This document shows positions 22,733 to 33,329 of a stretch of 64,000 nucleotides of DNA, piece by piece; the stretch's first letter is position 1, and the number at the start of each line of letters is the position of its first letter. Position numbers and translations under genes: made by a program. The notes beneath the pieces were generated by a model, which saw only the letters and a list, made by a program, of their open reading frames with translations, had not been told where the DNA came from and searched no databases. Source of the stretch: Saposhnikovia divaricata (Eukaryota; Streptophyta; Magnoliopsida; Apiales; Apiaceae); contig CM071598.1 of NCBI GenBank assembly GCA_036435485.1, forward strand, positions 103,290,501 through 103,354,500, read 5' to 3'.

Positions 22733-22953
22733 AGGCCCCATTTGAGAAATCTTATATTTCAGAAATAATTTACTTATTCTGGAAAAAAATACGTAAATAT
22801 GTACTCTTTTTTTTAAATAAGTAACTTATTTTTGTAAGATAACAAATATTAAACTTCCCATACACATTTTTCTCTAAAAAAAGTATGTAAATACGAAACT
22901 TTTTTCAATATAAATAACTTATAAGTCGAGTTAAGATTTGTCAAACAGGACCA
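22733..22953. mobile_element. Possible hAT-type MITE
   Basis: The left end AGGCCCCATTTGAGAAATCTTA and the inverted right end (ATGGTCCTGTTTGACAAATCTTA on the other strand) are imperfect inverted copies. The form resembles hAT miniature elements. I could not find a clean 8-bp target duplication. Confidence 0.35.
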
Positions 22954-23462
22954 TGGTATTGTGAATTCTCTCCAATACACGCATATGCATTTAAGTAAAT
23001 TCTTTGTATCTTTAACATATGTGGTCCATTTCAAAATCAAAAATTGCATGAGTTGTTTGGATATGGTGCTTTTTTGTTTTTATATAGCAGAAATTATAGA
23101 GCATGAAACTAGCAAAATTTATCGAGTCTCTCATGTCACACATACCTAAAATGCGGTGAAAATTATAACGAGGATTAAAATTGCACTTCAGGTCATACTC
23201 GCTTCTTACAATTATTTAGATGACATTGACAACTTAGAGATGGAAGAATATATAAACTATACAAACTTAATAGCCTCAACACATTTTCATTGATAAAATC
23301 ATATTAAATTATGATGAAATAAAATACCAATAAATCGAAAATTGTTCATCATTATAACAAATTTTCTATCATGTAATGTAAAATGCATCAAATATCCAAC
23401 CGTCAACATACAAATACAACAAACAAAATCAGCAAAAAATAATTTAATCAAATTAGAACATT

Positions 23463-23491
23463 CTCGTGCCTTGCACGGGTATCGAAGCTAG
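23463..23491 (+). mobile_element. Helitron 3' terminus
   Basis: CTCGTGC-CTT-GCACGGG forms a 7-bp stem with one G-T pair. It is followed after eight bases by CTAG and a T at 23492, the classic Helitron 3' end. The element would extend leftward; its 5' TC end is not identified. Confidence 0.6.
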
Positions 23492-23707
23492 TTAGATTAA
23501 AGTGAAAAAAGAAAAGTGTACCTCAGTATCTTAGATTTTACTTCATTGTATCTACAATTCACCCAAGAAAGTGACATCAATCTTTTAATTGGGAAACTCT
23601 TGAATGTTTCATAACAATTACATAAACAAAACGATTGAGTAAAAAACACAACAAAAACATGGATTCCTTCACTAACATAATTACACCATTACAGACACAC
23701 AAACTTG
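23492..23707 (-). other. Probable 3' UTR of the exonuclease gene
   Basis: Non-coding sequence directly downstream of the minus-strand stop at 23708. No clear polyadenylation signal can be chosen with confidence in such AT-rich DNA. Confidence 0.4.
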
Positions 23708-26700
23708 TCAGCTGAGCTTGCATACGTCAATGAACTTTTGCACAGCATTGTGGTATTGAGTTCCCTACAATTAAATTATATACAAAAAATAAATTAGCAG
23801 TATCACTCAATTCTTACAGCAATAACAAAAAAGCCCCACACGATAACAATAAAGTAATCAAGAAAATTTAATGTATTTTGAAAGACCCAAATGGTTTTCA
23901 GGACATCTAATCATATTTAGCCAGTACTTTCAATTTTTAATATTTCAAAAAGAAATAATTGCAACATACAACAAAATATATGTCCCTAGGCCTATCTTAT
24001 ATTCTTATCCAGTAAGTTTGGAAGAACTGGAAGGACGTACACTAAAGGCCTGTCTAATATTGGTCCTCGGCAGGACCTTAAAAGGCCTGATGTCCTTGGC
24101 AAAGACGTTAAAAGGCTTAATCATGAGCATGACTTTAAAAGGCTTATTAGGGATCTTCCCGAAGGGAATTTCTTTGGTACTTCGTATCAGAGGTACAAAG
24201 GAGTACTAGGCGGGTGAAATCCTGTAGTCTGGCTCTTAGAGGGCCGAAGGCCTTTGAAAGAGGGAGAAATCCCGCTTGCCCAAACTTAGCAAAAAAAAAA
24301 AAAAGGCCTGTCTAATATTTGCCTAGAATTAGCCGAGCAGATTTATTCTAAATTCTGTAGTGGAAATGTAACATAGCATGCAGTATCAAATGAAGGAACA
24401 ATCAAGGTGAGAAAACAAATGAAGACAAAAAAAATAGTTCATCATACCTCCCAGTAAAGTTGGTTGCAGTCTTTGCACTGCCAAAACTCTACATTCTTGT
24501 TAAATAGGCAATTAGGAATAACTTGAAAACCCTTTGCAACTTCAATTGCTTCTTCAGTTGACAGAGGTCTTTGGATGAACCTCCCATTACACTTTGCACA
24601 CCTTGACATCAGATTATCTTCACTAATATTCAGTTGAAAAGTACGAATTACCTGCCAATATCTTCTATCAGCCTCTATATACCACGGACAAAATGAACTC
24701 GGACATGGATATTAGGAAATATTATATTAGACTTTCATTTGCATTGAGCTGAAAAATCGAAGGATCAATTCATTTATGATCTTGTTAGTGCAAAATAGTA
24801 ATTGCTGAGACATATCATGTATACCAATCACATCACACATATTTATAACATTTCTTGCGATTAAGACCTAATTTTCAAATTTTCCATTTTTTAGTTTTCT
24901 GCTTCCCTGGTTCTAGAGGCCAGAGGGAAAGAAAATCACAACAATAACACAGTATCCAGAATGCCATTTTTTGCAGAAAAACTTATGTACCTCAACTAGC
25001 TGGTCATTTTTCAGAAGACTCTTCACCAGATATATCTGGTTTTGTATCAGATATTTATGTCTCAAAAGCTTTGCATCTCGTGTTAGGAGAACCCGTTTCT
25101 CTTTGTCTGCTTGTTCTATCAAGTCTCTGAAAACAATAAGTTAGAAGGGGAAAAAAATGTTGTCACATTCTGATGGAATTACATGACGAAGTGCTTCTTT
25201 GGTGTGGCCAAACTTGTTTTGAGTAGTTACGATCAATAAGACAATTCCTCAGTTCTTTGATCAATACCTTGTATTAGGCTTTTTAGTGTAAGGAACTGCA
25301 GCATCTATTCCAACACATCTTAGATGTTTAGCCAAGCCTTCAATCTAAAAGTTATTTAATATTCATGTAGTCAGTGAGATGCTGGCCAAAACAGTTTAAC
25401 TCAACAACAAAATCATTTTCAAAAGCTAATAATTTATGTTTCCTTTTTCATTAAATAGGAAATAGAAAATCATTAATGCTCATTTTGGTTGGCGAGAATG
25501 GAATGGAATGAAGAATTGTGAAAAGCTAAAGTAAATAAAAAATTGAATGTAGGAGGGTAGAGTGAAACAATGAGAGAGGCTTGTGAAGAAAATGAGTAAG
25601 ATGAAGAATGAAGCATTCCTTCTCAAATTGGTGGGCTTGCGATTTATTTCAGTTTGGTAAGAAAGGAATGGAGGACGGACTGAGAATCTTTAACATTTAA
25701 CCATTAGCTAGTACAAATTTCATTCCACTCCCTCCAATTTAATTTACCCTACAAACACAATGTAAGATTCAAGCAATCAAACAGATAAAAGAACAAGGAA
25801 CAAAGTGAGAAACAACATAAATCACAAGTTACCATAACATCACATAGAAATTTAGGGCATCCGTCCCCTCCCAATGACATATCCCATGGTGGAGGGCCTT
25901 CATATTCATCAATATCTTCTGATCTCTTTTCTTTGTCATCTGAAGAGGCTTGTCTCTTCCCCTTCTTTTTGGATCCTTTGGGTTTTCTATCAGATACCTT
26001 CAGCACAATTTTGTCACCATATCTTCTAATAATTTGCAGGACTGTATCATCAATACCTTTCTGACTTTGTGACGGCCTACTCAAATAAGAATCCTGGATG
26101 TTAGTTACTTTTTGAGGAAAATCAGTAACCGTAGCTTGGACCATTTCTAAAGCATTGCAGAACTTGGTCTTTATAATCACATTACAAGTATCAGACTCCT
26201 CCATAATAAGCTTCAATCCAAGTTTTACATTATAAGGATGAATCTCAGCAACCCCATATAATGAATTTCCTGTAGTAATAAACCAGTTAATCGCTTAAAG
26301 ATCAATTCAGGAATTACAAAACAACTGACTGAGCTAAGCTATGATTTCATACAAACCAAGTAAACCATTGCATCTACGGGAATATCTTGAACTTTTACAA
26401 TGCAACACAAATTGTATTATGTAACAATATAAAACAGAAAACACAATTGTGAATTTGTGATGATGATTTAGCATCATCTACAACAATGAAACTAATTAAA
26501 TATTATCCCAAAAGCTCAATGGCAATAAACTTAAATGTTGCCATCAGCTTTCTGCTCATCCAGAGTATGGCCAGTCAAATAACATTTCCCTACTTGTTCA
26601 TTTACTCAAATGTTTTCCCAATTCTGGTACATCCATTGGTTTAGAGAAGCTGTTATTTTTACCTTCATCTACTTTTTCCAGTATTTATAAGACTACTTAG

Positions 26701-27711
26701 TACAATCAACAGCCAGTACGATAAAAACGGTTTCCCTGGCAACCAGTCACAAACCTTCTTTACAAATCTTGCACCGCAGGACATCAAATATCTTAAGCAG
26801 ACAATGTGCATCTTCAGCTGCATACTGAATTTGCTCTTCTGATAGAGGACGACACGACCAATCACTACATTGAAGCTCCTAAAGTATGCAAATATACATA
26901 AATTAATTTAATTGCAAATAGTTGTATGTAAGACCGGCACAGATTTATAGTAATTCATTAAAATAATTCCGATAAACACAATTCGAGAACATAAAAACGT
27001 AAGAGTTATAATCTATAAGTTTCACCAGCTATGAAACAAACAAGAAAAACAGAATGCCAACCTTAGAAAGAGAAATGCCGAGCACATCCTGGCAAATAGC
27101 AGCAAGGCTCTTACTTTGCTTCGGTAACTCTCTTCCTTTCTGTTTATTTTGCAATGCATTATATACGCTTGCGATATCTAAATAAGGCACCACCTACATA
27201 TAAAATCACATTCTCAATAATCTATCTGACAACTAAGAAATAGTTAAATTACAGATACATAGTTAACCAAACCAAACATACAGAATATATCCCGCTCGCA
27301 AATTACAAGTACGTAATATAATTAAAAAAAAACATTGACCTTTTCGAAGCCGGGCTCGCAGCCTTGAGACACAAAAGTAGCAGACAAATACTTGAGGTCT
27401 TGTTTAAATCTAAACCCTAATTTCAACATATTAGGCGACTCGAACATTTGTTTTAACAAGTCGTAAATTGAATTAAGAGGAATCGTTGATAAGTCGAGTA
27501 AGAACACAACTGACTCAGTATCATCTGGAATGAGTCGGCAAGCGATTTGGAGTAGAGAAACGGTGGGGAAAGTTGATTGTTGAGTTCGAACAGGCTTCCA
27601 TTCCGCGTCGAGTCCAACGAGTGACGAACGAGTCAGATATGAGTTCAGCTGATTGAATTCCGGTGACTCGGTCGAAGAGACAAAATGAATCGGCGAGGAC
27701 ATGAGGTCCAT
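23708..27711 (-). CDS. 3'-5' exonuclease with Mut7-C RNase domain, eight exons
   Basis: Exons (minus strand) are 27711-27340, 27193-27062, 26878-26755, 26269-25833, 25344-25268, 25126-24991, 24651-24448 and 23764-23708. All have GT/AG borders and consistent phases, giving 512 aa. The N-terminal part is a DEDDy exonuclease: D35 and E37 in LDAEW, D105 in KLGFRFKQDLKYL, and Y187/D191 in YAAEDAHCLL. A basic patch (GSKKKGKRQ) and an acidic linker follow. The C-terminal part is the Mut7-C domain: IEGLAKHLRCVGIDA, then KRVLLTRDAKLL, then a zinc ribbon with Cys pairs CAKC and CKDC. Animal relatives (Mut-7/EXD3) trim small RNAs; the plant role is not established. All catalytic residues are present, so it looks functional. 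The start was chosen as the first ATG of the open exon, eight codons before the conserved fold begins. Intron 7 contains a retroposon. Confidence 0.93.
24044..24061. repeat. Left target duplication of intronic retroposon
   Basis: AAAGGCCTGTCTAATATT is repeated at 24302-24319; 15 bp are certain, and the three leading A residues may belong to the poly(A) tail on the right copy. Confidence 0.8.
24062..24301 (+). mobile_element. Poly(A)-tailed retroposon of serial stem-loops
   Basis: A roughly 240-bp insertion in intron 7 of the exonuclease gene, on the opposite strand to the gene. It ends in about 14 A residues and is flanked by 15-18 bp direct repeats, the mark of LINE-type retroposition. It starts with GGTCCTCGGCAGGACC, a perfect 6-bp hairpin, followed by TTAAAAGGCCT. 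Two more small hairpins are each followed by TTAAAAGGCTT. Further hairpins are TTCCCGAAGGGAA and GGCCGAAGGCC. I see no clear tRNA A/B boxes, 7SL or 5S sequence, and no coding potential, so the parent RNA is unknown. Confidence 0.75.
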
Positions 27712-28566
27712 CGCTAACCCTAGTCCTAGTACTCTCTTTGGGAACTTGAAAAAATTGTTTGATAGAGTACCAGTAGTAAATATATATAGTAGTGGGCCTA
27801 TTTAGTATTTAGATATCTTCGTGACTCATACCGGGTCCATATGATGTAAGTTTTTCTTTACAAAACGGAACGTAGAACTCTGCCTTCAGGCACATAAATC
27901 TCATTCATCAAAGTAATAAAAATTGATCTACATGAAAAGTTAACTTGAATTAATAATGTTCTCAACAAAAGTTTTGTAAAAAAAAAAAAATCAATATTTA
28001 GGAAAATTATCGAAAAAAATTGATATTTACAAAAATGTCATGTGTAGAACCACTTATTTTATATAGACTCTTTGTGTTATAACCTTAGGAGAGATTTCTG
28101 AGAACAACCGTAGAATCGGTTTTCTCTTCATGAATATAGGCAACATTTTGTAAAACCTTATCATTACAATATTTATGGATTGCTGTCACACCATGCTGGT
28201 AAGTATTTTCAAAAAAATTGTAGTTTCATGATCTTCGCAATGTTCTTAGCAATTTCATTTACCATTGCCACTATTATACTTTCATTAGATGATTAGTATA
28301 CCATATGTAATATTGCTAATTGAAATCAAATTTACAAACGTCTGTGAAGATCATGGTCAGGATAATCGTTGCATTGTATCCGAACATTCAAAGAATTGTT
28401 CTTTTTTGTTTTAGATTGATTATTTTACATTAAATTTTGCGTTATAGTAAATTTTTCATCTATTCTCAGTTTTCACCCCTTTCAATCCAATTACAAATTC
28501 GGAATTGTTTCTTATATGGATCATTCTGTAATAAGGTTATTTTTACGTAAATGCTTAATTATATTT
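27712..28566. other. Upstream region of exonuclease gene and spacer
   Basis: AT-rich, with no gene. It must contain the exonuclease promoter (reading leftward), but no single TATA box stands out. Confidence 0.4.
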
Positions 28567-29055
28567 GAGAGATCATCAAAACAGGTCAATTAATCTCAAA
28601 CCTTCGCATGCACGGTGTAGATGCAATAAGCAACCAAAACTTTCTATATTAACAAGTTTTACTTGGTTAAGTCGCAACGCAATCATCCTCGTGTTATGAG
28701 GTAGGATTGAAGTTGGTAAAGATGATAAAGTTGTGAATAAAGGAGCACTTCTTGATGATCAAACTTGTTCTCATTTAAACCTTACATGACCAAGAGCTTT
28801 TAGCTGTACAAACTTTATTTGGAGTTTAAAAAAATGGATGAAGTTGATTTTTTAGGAGATGAGATCTTTTTATTGGGTCTTAATCAATCTACGCCTCTCT
28901 CTGGTTTGGACATTCAAGAATGTGATGGAATATAAAATTTTCACATACGACTACACTATTAATATATACAAATATGATAATATAAAGGCTGGTATGTTCA
29001 TTTTGAGTGATAAAAGTATTAAGGAGATATGCAATTAAAGAAGATAATTATGTTT
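28567..29055 (+). pseudogene. DUF295-type gene fragment, copy 1 of a tandem pair
   Basis: This 489-bp unit is repeated directly next to itself. Its coding remnant (about 28733-29038) resembles the C-terminal DUF295 region of plant F-box/KIB proteins: LGDEIFLLG(L) with Asn-Gln-Ser-Thr-Pro, then an acidic DY(T)xNxYKY and AGMF.LSDKS. It is broken by a frame change near 28770 and by a TAA after ECDGI. No F-box end is present. Confidence 0.5.
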
Positions 29056-29540
29056 GAGAGATCATCAAAACATGTCAATTAATCTTAAATCTTCGCATGC
29101 ATGGTATCAATGTAGTAAACAACCAAAACTTTCTATATTAACAAGTTTTACTTGGTTAAGTCGCAAGACAATCAGCCTCATGTTATAAGGTAGGATTGGA
29201 GTTGGAAAAGATGATGAAGTTGTGAATAAAGGAGCACTTCTTGATGATCAAACTTGTTTTGATTTAATTTTACCTTACATGACCAAGAACTTTTATGAGT
29301 ACAAATTTTATTTGGAGTTTAAAAAAATGGATAAAATTGATATTTTAGGAGATGAGATCTTGTTATTAGATCTTAGTCAATCTACGCCTCTCTCTGGTCT
29401 GGACATTCAAGAATGTGAAGGGATATAAATTTTTCACACAGACGACTACACTATTAATATATACAAATATGATAATATAGAGGCTGGTATGTTCAGCTTG
29501 AGTGATAAAAGTACTAAGCAGATTTGCAATTAAAGAATAT
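29056..29540 (+). pseudogene. DUF295-type gene fragment, copy 2 of a tandem pair
   Basis: The better-preserved unit. From 29222 the frame reads GALLDDQTCFDLILPYMTK, then YLEFKKMDKIDILGDEILLL, then ECEGI, a TAA stop, and in the same frame IFHTDDYTINIYKYDNIEAG, MFSLSDKSTKQICN and a final stop at 29531. The LGDE..L(L)D and TDDYT...Y blocks match the DUF295 pattern. The same premature TAA occurs in copy 1, so the gene was already dead when it was duplicated. Identity between the copies is about 90% by eye. Confidence 0.55.
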
Positions 29541-30052
29541 AATACCATCAGCAATGCCGATTGATCAAATATCTAGTTTCTGAGTTTTAGATAACATCAT
29601 GTTGAAGGTCTCTTCCAATGTAAATCTTCTGCTTTTTAGAATTATGACTGTACTATGTAACTTTCCAGTTATCAATTAAATGTTATGTTATAAATACAAA
29701 TTGTATGTTGCTAATGATTTACGTATCAGTTTAAGAAATTATTATTGTAGTACATATAATTCGAACAATGTGATGTAATGTTATTTACGTATTAATTAGC
29801 TCATACAATAAAAATTAACAATACGAAACATAGCAAATCTATAACAAATTGAGGACGAGAAAGTTGAATGTAGAACATAAAAAAACAACAAATAACATTA
29901 AAAAAAATTATGTTCTGTTATAAGTTCTCAATTAACATACAGAACAAGGATTTACGACAATGAAGATAGAAGGAGAAATCATCAAAGATACAATTGTACA
30001 TAAATTAAAAATGTGGGGAGATAAAGCTAATTAGGGAATCAATTTTAATCTC
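29541..30052. other. AT-rich spacer, no gene seen
   Basis: No supportable feature. Confidence 0.4.
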
Positions 30053-30307
30053 TCACTCAGAATCAGGAAAATGGGTATCAGCAGTGACAACGGATGAAAC
30101 GCTAAGAGAAGGTTGAATGGTAAGCAAAATAGAGCTATCATCAGCCTCTTCATCATCTTCATCATCGGAATCCACTGTGTTGACATGCACGCATGCGAAT
30201 CGTTCTAGAGATGCGAAGAATGCAGAGCTGACGTTCATTCCCACCCAATTTGCTCCATCATTTTCATTATCTGATGGCAGAGAATTCGAATTTTCCTCCA
30301 TCTCCAA
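30053..30307 (-). CDS. Small acidic hypothetical protein (84 aa)
   Basis: A single-exon ORF starting MEMEENSNSLPSDNENDG, with a central block WVGMNVSSAFFASLERFACV, an acidic run (DSDDEDDEEADDS) and a Ser/Thr/Val-rich end. The central block has the look of a conserved motif rather than a chance ORF, and I have an impression of similar small plant proteins with an SSAFFASLER core, but I cannot name the family or a function. No signal peptide or membrane segment is seen. The base composition is less AT-rich than its surroundings, which supports coding. It could be the first exon of a longer gene, but the stop is followed by no obvious splice structure. Confidence 0.5.
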   Translation of the reverse strand: MEMEENSNSLPSDNENDGANWVGMNVSSAFFASLERFACVHVNTVDSDDEDDEEADDSSILLTIQPSLSVSSVVTADTHFPDSE

Positions 30308-31229
30308 GCTTTTTTTTAGAGATAGAATGTAGGTATCTAGAAGTGGTTATGCTTTTAATGCAAATACCGGAAGACGACTTACAAAAATAATGCAGTGACC
30401 ATAAGCCTCTCAATTCTCATTCTTCACCTTTCTTTGTGGAGATTTTTCTAATTTTCTATATTTGTAAAGAATAAAAAAAAATTATACTAATAAAATTTCC
30501 CAAGATCCAACAAATAAAAAATTCCCATCTCCAAGGGGACATTCATGTTAACTAAAATTTTAGTCAATCTCATATTTGACTATATTTGTCGAAACTCTAG
30601 AGACATGTGGTGAAATTCCATTTCATCTATTACAATATTGAAATAATTTTTTCTATTTTTAACGACTCAAAATAATAATAACATACTATTTTTAAAATAT
30701 GACCAATCATTATAACCAATTACATTGGAGTAGGACGCCTAAAAAATTCAACAAATTTTACATAATCATTATTTTATGTTATTTTATCCAACCACTTTAA
30801 CCAACACCAAGGGAAATGCTCTTCTAAATATCTAAAATAGTATATAAATATATGGAACTGGATAATATTTTTGAGCCCCTAACTTTTAATCGCACTCCTT
30901 GGCTTGGTCACTTGGGTCATGTCCACCAATGTTTTTTGGCGTCCACCTATGTTATTTAGCATTTATTGTGTTGAGCTATAGTAAGAAGCACCAAAATATA
31001 TTGAATAAGAATAAAAACCTATTCTTTGTCAGCTTCGTCGACCATACATTCGATCTCCTCCTAATCTTTGTAATCTTCTTAATTTTTTACTCAGGCCTTA
31101 TCATCTCTTTTTGTGTTTAGAATGTTATAATCGTCAATCTCGAATCTGAATTCAGTGTGAGGCGTTATTCTACATCGAAGTAAGAAACATGTTTTGGGAA
31201 TCTAAGAAGTATTAAATGTTATATATAGA
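30308..31229. other. AT-rich intergenic DNA, no gene seen
   Basis: No supportable coding region. Likely includes the promoter of the minus-strand small ORF. Confidence 0.4.
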
Positions 31230-32520
31230 TGTTTAAGGTGGATACCATGGAGTTGGAGGTAATCCAGTAATTTGGCTAGATCAAATGTCCCAAGCAGTCT
31301 ATAACCTTGAGGTAAGAATCCTTGCACCTTCATACATTTGTTAGAGAGTTAAATTTAACTCAAAACAAAAATGAAGATGGGAATTTTAGTATGTTTGCAT
31401 GTCTATATATCTATATCATAGTAGGTGTACCATCTGGATTAATGTAGATGTATTATAAATCAATATGAGTCATACTTAATAGAGAGAGTAATCTGTTGAT
31501 ACTAGGAATTGGTAAAAATTTGACATTGTTGGTCGGTATAGAAGTATTTTGGAACTTACTTATCAAGATACCAACAGTCTTAGTGCCAAGTGTAAGAGGA
31601 GTTGCAATAATTGCATCTATGACTAGCATATAGAATTTGATTATAGTTGAAGGCATTTATTTTTAGACAAAAAAAAAAATCAATCTCAATCTTAAGCCTG
31701 GTAAAGACATTATTATAATACTATACATAAAATATACTCCCTCCGTCCCGATTTGTATGAACCACTTTGACCTTCACGGAGATTAAGAAATTGTAGTAGA
31801 AAAAGAGTAAAGTTAGTTGAAAAGTAAGTAAAGTTGTAGGACCCATCATTATTTAATAATAAATTTGAGATAGTAGAGGAAAATAGTGGATGTAATAGTG
31901 TTTATTTAATAAAAAAATATAGAAGTAGTGGGTGTAATAGTGAAAAGTAGTGTTCAAAAATAGTAAGTATCTGATGTTCATTCTTTTTGGGACGTCCCAA
32001 AAAGGAAAGAGGTTCACATAAAATGGGACAGAGGGAGTAAGTGATAGTGTAATATCATTGGTTTCGTGGCCACCTTTTGCATTTAAAATTCTTGCTTTCA
32101 AGGCAGCACCAAAAACCACAACATCATCGGAGTTTACTTCTTTACTAAGTCCTTTCCATCAGATTATTCACTTTGGACTTTTGGAATTCTAGTGTTCTAC
32201 CAACAAGGACAATTTCATCACTTTGTTATTTCTTCAAACTGGGTTTTTGCATAACCTTCTTTACAGGTATTTTATCATTTTTAGTAAATAGATCGTTGTT
32301 CAATTTCTCAAATTCAGCTCGAATAAGTGGTTCCGAGAAATTCACTATTGAAAAGTGATTATATTTCTAATAGGATTTGACGTTGGTTGCTGAAAACTTC
32401 TTTGGCATGCCGAGCTTCCTTTCTCAGCTTGTCAAGGGTTCCGTTGTCCTTGTCAATGTCCTTACTCACCATATCAACGAACTACTCTACGATTCTTTAA
32501 TCGAAATTCACATCTGCAAA
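31230..32520 (-). pseudogene. Hsp70 (BiP-like) pseudogene, central to C-terminal part
   Basis: Read leftward from 32520, the pieces follow Hsp70 order in shifting frames. They are SKDIDKDNGTLDKLRKEARH, NFSEPLIRAEFEKLNNDLF, PVKKVMQKPSLKK and DEIVLVGRT (ATPase domain), then FGAALKARIL. After a MITE come PLTLGTKTVGILISKF, NTSIPTNNV (start of the substrate-binding domain) and YRLLGTFDL near 31300. Multiple stops and frame shifts prevent expression as a chaperone, and the first half of the gene is absent. An ER/BiP or cytosolic origin cannot be settled from these pieces. The Stowaway element at 31737-32037 interrupts it. Confidence 0.7.
31737..32037. mobile_element. Stowaway MITE
   Basis: Ends CTCCCTCCGTCCC and (inverted) CTCCCTCTGTCCC are the classic Stowaway termini. 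The element is flanked by TA at 31735-31736 and 32038-32039. It is 301 bp, non-coding and inserted in the Hsp70 pseudogene. Confidence 0.92.
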
Positions 32521-32701
32521 AAATAAATAACAAGTTTTTTTTTAGAAAATTAAATAGCAAACTTAGATTAACATTCACTCAAGGGTTGTAGCAAAAAACT
32601 CATCATACAGTTCAAACTTTAGTTTTACCACTAAAAAGTGTTTCGGTAAATATTTTATGGAGAACTTTGAGTGAAGATACATCAACATAGGCCTTAATTT
32701 A

Positions 32702-33319
32702 TGTAACATCCCAGTCCCACATCGAGGAGATTTGGGACTTTAGTTCAGTATATAAGCAAAAGTACTAATACTAATTGTACCAACAAATCATGATCTTTTG
32801 GGGGCCTGTGGTGGTCTTGTGGATTATCCAAGTTGATTACATTTGGGCCATTTTACTTTGGCTTATTTCGGATTCGGAATTGGGACTCGACCCGATTTTC
32901 GAAAAAAGGCTCGGGATTTGACCCGGGTTGTCAATTATGGTATCAAAGCCGACTCTCGAAAGCTTGATTCGTCAAGTTTCCGGAGGTGGGGACACGAAGG
33001 GTGGTGGTATTATCCCACAATGGACAGAGGTCCGAAGGTGGGGACACGAAGCTAGCCGGTACTATCCCACAATGGCTAGAGAGGAACGATCGTGGACCTA
33101 TGGGATATCCGTTCTGGCCTAACGAGGACGTCATGAGTTTAAGTGGGGGAGTTTGTAACATCCCAGTCCCACATCGAGGAGATTTGGCACTTTAGTTCAG
33201 TATATAAGCAAAAGTACTACTACTAATTTGTTGGTTTTGTTGGTGCAAAGTAGTAGTACCTTTGTTTATATACTGAACTAATGTCCCAAATCTACTCGAT
33301 GTGGGATTGGGGTGTTACA
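32702..33319 (+). mobile_element. TRIM retrotransposon with an inverted LTR fragment
   Basis: Two direct copies of an LTR start, TGTAACATCCCAGTCCCACA, begin at 32702 and 33154. Just after the first LTR (ending about 32933) lies TGGTATCAAAGCC, a tRNA-Met primer-binding site. Just before the second is a purine tract, TTTAAGTGGGGGAG. The internal region is about 220 bp with no protein, as expected for a terminal-repeat retrotransposon in miniature. The second LTR copy is cut after about 80 bp. It is followed by an inverted copy of the same LTR start ending TGTTACA at 33319. No target duplication was found. Confidence 0.75.
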
Positions 33320-33329
33320 AAAAAAACTA

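Noticed and set aside
23871..24209. 112-aa plus-strand ORF in exonuclease intron 7, with repeated LKGL
   Set aside because: The repeats come from the stem-loop retroposon, and the ORF spans its target duplication, so it is chance.
32843..33195. Several ORFs of about 70 aa near 33 kb
   Set aside because: They fall inside the TRIM element, which has a primer-binding site and purine tract but codes for nothing.
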